A stretch of DNA of 8,006 bases from assembly GCA_030018645.1 (NCBI GenBank), contig JASEHX010000058.1, positions 1 through 8,006 on the forward strand, given 5' to 3'. The stretch is from Candidatus Margulisiibacteriota bacterium (GTDB lineage: Bacteria; Margulisbacteria; WOR-1; O2-12-FULL-45-9). The position numbers and the translations under genes were made by a program. Below, one piece after another: positions 1 through 6,434 of this stretch. Positions within the stretch are counted from its first letter, which is position 1, and every line of letters begins with the position of its first letter. The notes below the pieces were generated by a model. That model saw nothing but the letters and a program-made list of their open reading frames with translations. It did not search any database and had not been told where the DNA came from.

Positions 1-3
1 AAT

Positions 4-47
4 CCGGACATTTTCATCTTGCTAAGAACCGGACATTTTCACTTTGC
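4..47. repeat. Two direct repeats, 19 bases each with 25-base period
   Basis: The sequence ccggacattttcatcttgc at 4-22 recurs as ccggacattttcactttgc at 29-47, with two mismatches and a 6-base spacer. Short, closely spaced direct repeats of this kind occur at the ends of some insertion sequences (IS21-type elements carry multiple terminal repeats that bind transposase). The window begins inside the array, so further copies or a transposase gene may lie to the left. No transposase is visible here, so the link to a mobile element is inference. The repeat itself is directly visible. Confidence 0.7.
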
Positions 48-96
48 CTTGACACCATTATTTACGGGTCTTAGTGCCCCGCGCTGCCAAGACGGT

Positions 97-3000
97 TTAA
101 GTTTGTTCAGTTTCGCGGATTGCCCCCTCAATATATTTTGTATAGAGCTCCCCGGTTGCCAGCTCAAAGAACGCGTGGACGGGAATTTGGCCAAATGCCG
201 CTTCAATCTCCTCATCCTTTCCGTTGACTGCACGATCAGACGCAAACCGCTTCACGCTTGCCAATAAGGGCGCAAACGTCTCTGCTTTTTCCTGCGGAGT
301 CATTTCCCGGAATGTCCCAATCAAGGCTGTTACAACGCCTCCCCTTTCGCTCTGGCGCTGGGGAATGGCAACAATATGCTTGCCGGTAAATTGCGGGCCG
401 CGTAATTTAGGTGATAAATAATCCACCCAAATGTCGCCTTTTTGAACCGTCCAACCTTTATGGTCTAGGGCGGGTACAAATTCCACCTCTCCCGCCCGCG
501 ATACAAATTGTTGGCCAATACCGCTCCTTGAACCGGCCTTCACCCTAATATATGGTTTTGGTTCTCCATCCTCATCTCTTATTTTAACCTCATATACCAA
601 AGATCCCTCTACTTGAAATACTCTGGCAAGAACCGCCATTTCTGCCTGGTGTTGCTCGTCCAACCCGCTAAGCACCGCGGGATCCTCAAAAAGACGACAG
701 GCCCTGGCTTCTTCAGTTACCGCGTAAACCGGCAATATATCGCGCAATAATGGGTGAATTTCTCTACCTTGTTCAATCAGCGCTTTCGCCGTTTCGCGGA
801 AACGCATACGCAATTTATCAATGTCCAAGGCACGCAGTTCCGCTTCATTCCCGGCTCCATGAGCTACAACAAACCGAACCATTGTATCGCAGGCTGTTTC
901 ACGTAAAAGCTGCCAGAGTTCCTTCCCTTGCGCCATAGCTGCCGCACGACCTAACGCTAATGATAGAGACAAAATAGCATTCATGCCTAAGGCCCCTTTT
1001 CTTTGCATGGCTTGAACCTGAGCATCATGTGGAGCATCCGGCGTTAACCGTCCCGATTGCTCGGCCTGTTCCCTTTCTTTGCGCAATAGCTCCCGGTCAA
1101 TGTCAACAATCCTGCCTAATTCGTCCAAGGATTTACCAACAAAAGCCGGAGCCAAAACCCGATCAATATGGTCAACTACTTCTAAGCAACCTTTCCCGCC
1201 AAAGCGCTGTGCTTTTTTCCACAAAGCAGTTAGTTGTGCATCATTTTTCTCCTCAATTTGTGCTGGTTTTAGCCCTTTTGCAAAACGATAGGTGCCGTCA
1301 TCCTGGCGTTTAAACATTTTCGAATATCTTTCTACGAGTGGATTTCTTGCTTCAACAATGCTATCAACATAATGTATAGCTTCGGTCTCGCCGGCCGAAG
1401 TACCAAGCGGCACTGCTCCGTTAACCCGTAAGGTTCCCGCCGCATCCAAGAAAACAGTTACGGCCCCGGTGGGGATACCCGCATTGGTAGATTCCTCCTT
1501 TCCTCGAACAGCGTGTACCTTTAAATTTCCTGTTGCCCGTGCTTCGTCTGTTCTGGCGGTTTCGGCTAGCTGTAAGATTTCTCCCATCCTGCCATATTTT
1601 TGTAAGCGTTCGGTATTGGCCCCTCCACCCCATTTTGCTCCTAATGCGTTCATGGCGGCGGCAATTTCGGCCTCAAAAGGATCATTGGGTGATTTTGAGC
1701 GATGAGAAATAATTAATTCGCAGCCATATGCCCAACTGGTAAGCATGGCCAACATGGTTTCTGAGAGCGTTCCAATCTGATTGGCTTTAATTAGGACCGT
1801 ATTGATCAATCCCTCTTTCGCACATCCTTCGATCATGCTATCACAGGTAGTTACCAGGTCGTCTCCAACTACAAAGATTTTGTTTCCCATTTGATCGCGT
1901 AGCAGCCGCCAACCAGCGTGGTCCCTTTCTCCAAAGCCGTCTTCAATCGAAACAATGGGCACATCATCGCGCTCTATCGCGGTCTTATATAATTCCAATA
2001 CTTCATCACGCGACATCACTACTTTAGATTTATCTCGCCAGAATAGGTACATTCCCACTGAACCAGGTTGATTAAATTCTTCTCGGTATGCATTTTCAAG
2101 CTCCGAAGCAGCTGGATCAAGGGCAATACCTACATCCATACCAGGTCGATAACCGCAATCCAAGATGGCTTGTTTCATCATTCTCCAGACTCTTTGCTCC
2201 GGCACTTTGTCCTGTCCTTCTTTATCAACGTAAGGTGCAAGCCCCCCCTCCAGGCCAATTCCCATTACACGAGCTCCGGCCGCTGATTCAATAATTTCTT
2301 TCAGCCGCGTTTGCAAGCGCACCGTCATTTCCTGGGCTTCTTCGATTGATCCTGCCGATAAAGGAATAAACATAGATTCTTGCATGCTGATGTTGCTTTC
2401 TGGATATTCTTTTTCGGTATGCCTCCCTCCCATGGCACAATTTCTCCATTGCCACGGAGCTGCTACAATCAACCCTGCCGCAGTAATTGCTTGAACAAAA
2501 CGGCTACTTGTTAATGCCGTACGCAATTCGGCCAATTGATCTATTAAGCTACTTGCCTGTTCATGCCTTACACTCGCGGCCGCATCCCTGGCTAATGCCT
2601 CTCTTAGTTTAAACTCTTTTAATTTTCCTGGATCGGCAAACATACGGTCAAGCAACCCAACAACGCCGGGTGCTAATAAAAAGCGCCCGATATAGGTCGC
2701 GGTTTCATTGCCCGTGATTAATCCGATCGATATAGAAATGGTTGCCAGCGGCAAAGCCGTCATGGCCAGATAACTGCTCCAACGCGGCCCCGCAGCCGCC
2801 ACTGCCAGATTATAGGGGGCATCGGGTGCAAAATTGCCGCCTTCTTTTTTTACTCCTTCAAACTTACCCCAAGGGATGTCAATAAAAGCCCTGGCATACC
2901 AGCCCGCCTTCAATAAAAAATTGGTTGATTTCATCCTATCCGCCGATGCTTGCGAGGCCTTGTTCAGGGCAGTTAGTTTTGCAGCAGTTACATAGTGTCC

Positions 3001-3492
3001 CAGTTCATGAACGGCAATGCCAATGTGCCAAGAAGTATAGAGCATAACAAGAGAAACAGCAGTTTCCGCGCTCAAAAACATAAATTTTAGTGTGTCCAAT
3101 TTACCATCAACCGATTCAGGCAAACTTAAGATGGAAGAAATAAAAGCGGCATGAAAAGAAACTAATTTATGATTGGCAATGACCCAACCTTTTTCAAGGT
3201 ATCCAGCTGGCTGGGGAATTAACGAACCCGGTAAAAAAGATGTATGCACGTTTGAGTAATGGTCCATTAACTCAACATAACGCGAAAATCCTTCCTGCTC
3301 CGCCGCGGCTTGCAAGGCCGTTCCATATTGCCAAGACCGAATCCCTACCCCTAGAGCAAAAAGCCTCGCTCCCTGCGCTGATATTAATGCTAATTTCCCG
3401 AGTCGTGGGCTCCCCGCCATCTTTCTGGCTACCGGCGTCAACTGCCGGGTTGTCCAACGATCGACTCTATCTCCTAATCTTAAATTAACCAT
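97..3492 (-). CDS. Membrane M50-like metallopeptidase fused to a circularly permuted enolase
   Basis: This 1131-residue protein has three parts. Residues 1-350 are membrane-rich, with hydrophobic stretches near 107-124, 135-161, 227-258, 264-284 and 331-348. They carry HELGH at 162-166, AAAGP at 232-236 and GLLD at 279-282, matching the zinc-binding, AGP and LDG positions of M50 intramembrane peptidases. Residues 352-640 match the enolase barrel: GGRH (H358), QE (371-372), E415, D459, E517, D544, K569, SHRS (596-599) and K620, equivalent to yeast H159, Q167/E168, E211, D246, E295, D320, K345, S372-S375 and K396. Residues 657-863 match the enolase N-terminal domain, with loop Ser699 (yeast S39) and LGMNAIL at 835-841. 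The domain normally first is therefore second. Residues 868-1131 are unrecognised. The start is supported by AGGAGG (complement of 3500-3505) seven bases upstream. Whether it has enolase or peptidase activity is unproven; domain identities are strong. Confidence 0.9.
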   Translation of the reverse strand: MVNLRLGDRVDRWTTRQLTPVARKMAGSPRLGKLALISAQGARLFALGVGIRSWQYGTALQAAAEQEGFSRYVELMDHYSNVHTSFLPGSLIPQPAGYLEKGWVIANHKLVSFHAAFISSILSLPESVDGKLDTLKFMFLSAETAVSLVMLYTSWHIGIAVHELGHYVTAAKLTALNKASQASADRMKSTNFLLKAGWYARAFIDIPWGKFEGVKKEGGNFAPDAPYNLAVAAAGPRWSSYLAMTALPLATISISIGLITGNETATYIGRFLLAPGVVGLLDRMFADPGKLKEFKLREALARDAAASVRHEQASSLIDQLAELRTALTSSRFVQAITAAGLIVAAPWQWRNCAMGGRHTEKEYPESNISMQESMFIPLSAGSIEEAQEMTVRLQTRLKEIIESAAGARVMGIGLEGGLAPYVDKEGQDKVPEQRVWRMMKQAILDCGYRPGMDVGIALDPAASELENAYREEFNQPGSVGMYLFWRDKSKVVMSRDEVLELYKTAIERDDVPIVSIEDGFGERDHAGWRLLRDQMGNKIFVVGDDLVTTCDSMIEGCAKEGLINTVLIKANQIGTLSETMLAMLTSWAYGCELIISHRSKSPNDPFEAEIAAAMNALGAKWGGGANTERLQKYGRMGEILQLAETARTDEARATGNLKVHAVRGKEESTNAGIPTGAVTVFLDAAGTLRVNGAVPLGTSAGETEAIHYVDSIVEARNPLVERYSKMFKRQDDGTYRFAKGLKPAQIEEKNDAQLTALWKKAQRFGGKGCLEVVDHIDRVLAPAFVGKSLDELGRIVDIDRELLRKEREQAEQSGRLTPDAPHDAQVQAMQRKGALGMNAILSLSLALGRAAAMAQGKELWQLLRETACDTMVRFVVAHGAGNEAELRALDIDKLRMRFRETAKALIEQGREIHPLLRDILPVYAVTEEARACRLFEDPAVLSGLDEQHQAEMAVLARVFQVEGSLVYEVKIRDEDGEPKPYIRVKAGSRSGIGQQFVSRAGEVEFVPALDHKGWTVQKGDIWVDYLSPKLRGPQFTGKHIVAIPQRQSERGGVVTALIGTFREMTPQEKAETFAPLLASVKRFASDRAVNGKDEEIEAAFGQIPVHAFFELATGELYTKYIEGAIRETEQT

Positions 3493-3612
3493 CTTCTTTC
3501 CTCCTGCCTAAAAGTATTTTTCTGCTACTTTATTATCCGCAGGGTTTTTGAAAAATTTCATGAAATTTTACAAGTATTTAATCGACAATTAATAAAAGGG
3601 AAAGATGCGCTT
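3493..3612. promoter_or_regulatory. Divergent intergenic control region
   Basis: The 120 bases between the start codons of the enolase fusion (leftward) and the PPDK-like gene (rightward) must hold promoters or leaders for both. They are AT-rich and contain a perfect 18-base palindrome. On the minus strand, GATAAT (complement of 3532-3537) is a fair -10 candidate for the fusion gene, with a weak ATGAAA (19-base spacer) overlapping the palindrome. For the plus-strand gene no convincing -35/-10 pair stands out. The function is inferred from gene layout; exact promoter positions are weak. Confidence 0.55.
3552..3569. promoter_or_regulatory. Perfect 18-base palindrome, candidate operator
   Basis: AAAATTTCATGAAATTTT reads identically on both strands with no central spacer. 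It is 59 bases upstream of the minus-strand start at 3492 and 43 bases upstream of the plus-strand start at 3613, so a dimeric regulator bound here could control both divergent genes. A 15/18 match lies upstream of the phosphofructokinase gene at 7828-7845. A perfect palindrome is visible; binding by a regulator is inference, and the AT-rich context raises the chance of coincidence. Confidence 0.45.
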
Positions 3613-6330
3613 ATGCAGCTATCTAAAATTACTGCCGTCCGTGTCCAGCAAGTCCGCGGCCAATATGTGTCTGCGAGGGCAATACTGCAAAACCTAGCCA
3701 GCCGTGGAATACGGGCGGGCGCATCATCTTCTCCCGTTTGGGCTGACGCACAACGCAGTGCTTGGCATACTGCCTGGCCGCTCCTGCGCGCAGCTGAAGT
3801 AGAATTTATTGACGGCGGAGGACAATTACACACCATAACCGTCAGGGATTGCGACGTACGTTTTCTGCGTGATGGTCGCCTGGAAAAAGTATTGCAGCAT
3901 CTTAATCATATCCTATCTGCCCGATCCGGCGACGCCGCCTCTTCTCAAACTTTAAAAGAAATACAAAGTATGTTGCATACCAGCCTTGACCAAAGGTTTG
4001 ATCGCCTTACTTTAGTTGATACCGAAGTTGTCGTCCCTCACACTACCACCAAAGACCTAACCGCAAGTGATGTAAGCGATAAAGGGCATACTTTTCTCGA
4101 TCTGGCCCGGCGAGGAATGTCTTTCCCTGACATTTGTTTTCTTACGGCTCAAGGACAATCCCTCTCCCCAGAAGCACGGGAAGCCGCCGCATTGCAGGCC
4201 TTGTGTGATCTCGAACAATTATCCGGGCGCCGCTTTGCCGATCCAGAAGACCCGCTCCTGGTTGCCGTAAGGGCTGCCATGCCAAATTATATCCCCGGGA
4301 TCATGCCGACTTTCCTGAATGTTGGTATTACAGAAGCATTAATGCCGGCATTAATTGGGCGCTATGGAGAACATGCGGCCTATCGGATGGCAGTCAATGG
4401 CTGGGGCTACATTTTAGAAGCGATCGCACCCGAACGTTATGCAACCGTTGAACCTGACGTCCACCCAAAAATGGACACCTCTACAGCCCAACGTGCTGCA
4501 GAGCAATTAGCCCTCCTTATTAAAGAGTGCGATCCGCGCCTTATTAGCGATCCGGCTTACCAATTATTGTTTTTCATTGCTGGCGCTTATAATTTTTATG
4601 AAGCTAATTCTGATATGCTTGCCACTTTTTCGGCTGGGATCCCGGAATCCCCTACCGTTATATTGCAAAGGATGATCTGCACGGTAAAAAAGGGCTCCCG
4701 CAGCGGATTACTCTACAGCCGCAACCCTATAACCGGCAGGGGTTTCCTTTTTGAATATGACGAGGAAATTTTTGGGGACGAAATTATGACTGGTATAAAA
4801 ACCGCGCGCCAATCGTGGCCTTTTACCGACCCGGAAGAAATCAAGGACTTATCCCCAGGGATCTACCACTTTTTGCCTACCTTACGGCAAATGGAAAAAG
4901 ATCGGGGTTCGCCTGTCATGGTAGAATGCCATGACGACGGCATCTTTACTCTTTTCCAGGTCAACGTTGCCGAACTGACCGGCCCAGCCATGTTAACTGC
5001 GGCTATGTCTCTTCTGCAGGAAGGAACAATTTCGCCAGAGCAAGTATTGCGGCTGGTGAAACCTTATCATATCAGGCAAATTGAAGGTCCCGCCATTGAT
5101 CGAGATTCTCTAGAATCTCTCTCAGTATTTTGCCGCGCCGCTTCACTTCTTCCACGCTCTGCAGTTTCCGGTAGAGTATATTTTTCTTTTGAGGCCGCCC
5201 GTACTGCCCGGGAACGCGGCGAAAGAGTTATTCTGGCAAAACCAGAATTCCAGCCCGCCGATGCTGCTTTAATGGAAAAGGTTGATGGAATTTTATGCGG
5301 GGCGGCCGCGGCTTTACATGTCACCACTTCTTGCCGCAACCGTGGTATTCCCGGCTTGGTTAACCTTGAAAGGGCCGGAATTACAATCGACCCAGTAGCA
5401 AAAGTAATCCGCCAGCAAGCTGCTGCGTGTGAAATTCTTGAAGGTGACATGGTTACTATTTCCAGCCGGAGGCACGAACTGCTTTTGGGCGAAGCACATT
5501 TTATCCCTGCTCGTTTATTGCGCCATATGCGGGGAGAAGAAGTGGACTTTAGCGGACCAGCCGAACAACAAAGATTTGAACAACTTGCCCGCGACTATCG
5601 CGAACTACAAAGGTTAATGAGAGCTGCAAAGTATAAAACGCTTGGTTCGGCCGGCAGTGCTACCCGCTATGGAGAACTTAGCAGAAAACCTGACGAGGCC
5701 CGAGAATTGGTAAATGCGTGTTTTGAAGCTAACGCCGGTAATTTTGTTGAAGCATTATTCAACGCCAGCACGGGCGAGCATCTTGTAAACGGCATCGCTT
5801 TTCGACAATTAACAACTGATAACCAAGTGCGACTTCTAAAAGCTGCTTTAACCAAAAGCGCCAGAGAAGGCCGCGTTGGCATTGATGCCGGCAGCTTCGT
5901 GATTGGGAGTTTTAGCTACAGCCAAAGGGAAACCCCGGTAGCTTTTTGGGAAGGATTTACACCTTTGGAAGTCGCCATGTTAATCAATGAATGGATACAC
6001 CACGAAAGATATTCATATTGGTTATCCTTCTATGGGGACAGAAAACCAAGACTGGCAATTCAACATATTAAAGAAAATGGCGTAGGCAATATGGTTGTCC
6101 ATGACGGAACCGCTAATGGCTTATTACCTTTAAAACTTAGTTCAGTAGATTTACGCGCAGTTAGAGCACAACGGCCAGCTGGACAACACCGGCAGTTTAC
6201 CCAAATTATTGACTTATTGTTGCGGCCTTATTCGGCTTTTTTTGATTTTGGCAATTCTTGGTCTCTTAAGAAACTTCAAGATTTATGCTCATCTGCCGGG
6301 ATCCCCGTGCCAAAGCCTGAAGATATTTAA
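3613..6330 (+). CDS. PPDK-like dikinase lacking the PEP/pyruvate barrel
   Basis: This 905-residue protein resembles pyruvate phosphate dikinase in its middle. Residues 1-150 are an unrecognised extension. At 156-180 DKGHTFLDLARRGMSFP matches the glycine-rich KGxxLxxLxxxGxxVP entry of the ATP-grasp domain. LLVAVR and PGIMPTFLNVGIT (215-240) match PPDK's LLVSVRSG and PGMMDTxLNLGL. SGLLYSRNPITG (364-375) matches SGTGVxFTRNPSTG, and E438 with Q449 match the Mg-ATP pair. Residues 510-620 are the swivelling phosphohistidine domain; H569 in ALHVTTSCRNRGIP aligns with the catalytic His of TSHAAVVARGMGKP. After 630 the usual PEP/pyruvate TIM-barrel motifs are absent; about 275 residues of unknown type replace it. 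The Thr two residues before the His, a PPDK regulatory phosphorylation site in plants, is Ala567. The ribosome site is weak (AAGGGA, 3596-3601), and an out-of-frame ATG at 3605 opens a 30-codon ORF overlapping the start. A phosphotransferase with another acceptor, as in rifampicin phosphotransferases or glucan water dikinases, is possible. Confidence 0.88.
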   Translation: MQLSKITAVRVQQVRGQYVSARAILQNLASRGIRAGASSSPVWADAQRSAWHTAWPLLRAAEVEFIDGGGQLHTITVRDCDVRFLRDGRLEKVLQHLNHILSARSGDAASSQTLKEIQSMLHTSLDQRFDRLTLVDTEVVVPHTTTKDLTASDVSDKGHTFLDLARRGMSFPDICFLTAQGQSLSPEAREAAALQALCDLEQLSGRRFADPEDPLLVAVRAAMPNYIPGIMPTFLNVGITEALMPALIGRYGEHAAYRMAVNGWGYILEAIAPERYATVEPDVHPKMDTSTAQRAAEQLALLIKECDPRLISDPAYQLLFFIAGAYNFYEANSDMLATFSAGIPESPTVILQRMICTVKKGSRSGLLYSRNPITGRGFLFEYDEEIFGDEIMTGIKTARQSWPFTDPEEIKDLSPGIYHFLPTLRQMEKDRGSPVMVECHDDGIFTLFQVNVAELTGPAMLTAAMSLLQEGTISPEQVLRLVKPYHIRQIEGPAIDRDSLESLSVFCRAASLLPRSAVSGRVYFSFEAARTARERGERVILAKPEFQPADAALMEKVDGILCGAAAALHVTTSCRNRGIPGLVNLERAGITIDPVAKVIRQQAAACEILEGDMVTISSRRHELLLGEAHFIPARLLRHMRGEEVDFSGPAEQQRFEQLARDYRELQRLMRAAKYKTLGSAGSATRYGELSRKPDEARELVNACFEANAGNFVEALFNASTGEHLVNGIAFRQLTTDNQVRLLKAALTKSAREGRVGIDAGSFVIGSFSYSQRETPVAFWEGFTPLEVAMLINEWIHHERYSYWLSFYGDRKPRLAIQHIKENGVGNMVVHDGTANGLLPLKLSSVDLRAVRAQRPAGQHRQFTQIIDLLLRPYSAFFDFGNSWSLKKLQDLCSSAGIPVPKPEDI

Positions 6331-6434
6331 TCAAGATAACGTCCTCAGGCACATTGTTATTAATTATTAATTGATGTACATACTTTCCGCTTGCTCGGGG
6401 CCCATTCTTTTACTTCAAGCCAAATCAATACAAA
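6331..6434. other. Convergent intergenic gap
   Basis: The 104 bases between the two converging stop codons hold no ORF. A loose hairpin (GCCTGA at 6315-6320 with TCAGGC at 6345-6350, loop of 24) spans the stop of the PPDK-like gene, and an AT-rich stretch follows at 6354-6373. There is no compact GC stem followed by a T-tract on either strand, so no intrinsic terminator is called for either gene. Confidence 0.6.

Noticed and set aside
68..93. Hairpin GTCTT/AAGAC just beyond the stop of the enolase fusion gene
   Set aside because: The stem is five to seven pairs with a 12-base or longer loop and no run of T follows on the minus strand, so a terminator is not supported.
3567..3595. TTTACA and TAATAA with 17-base spacing as a promoter for the PPDK-like gene
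   Set aside because: The -10 matches consensus at only three of six positions, and transcription would start almost at the start codon.
3605..3697. Short out-of-frame ORF of 30 codons starting at the ATG before the PPDK-like start
   Set aside because: It overlaps the real gene, and its peptide has no recognisable feature. It could affect translation, but nothing shows that it is a gene.
5067..5450. 127-codon open frame on the minus strand
   Set aside because: It lies wholly inside the PPDK-like gene on the opposite strand, has no family resemblance and a Ser/Arg/Ala-rich composition typical of a shadow frame.
6315..6350. Possible terminator hairpin at the end of the PPDK-like gene
   Set aside because: The stem is only six to eight pairs with a 24-base loop containing the stop codon, and no T-tract follows.
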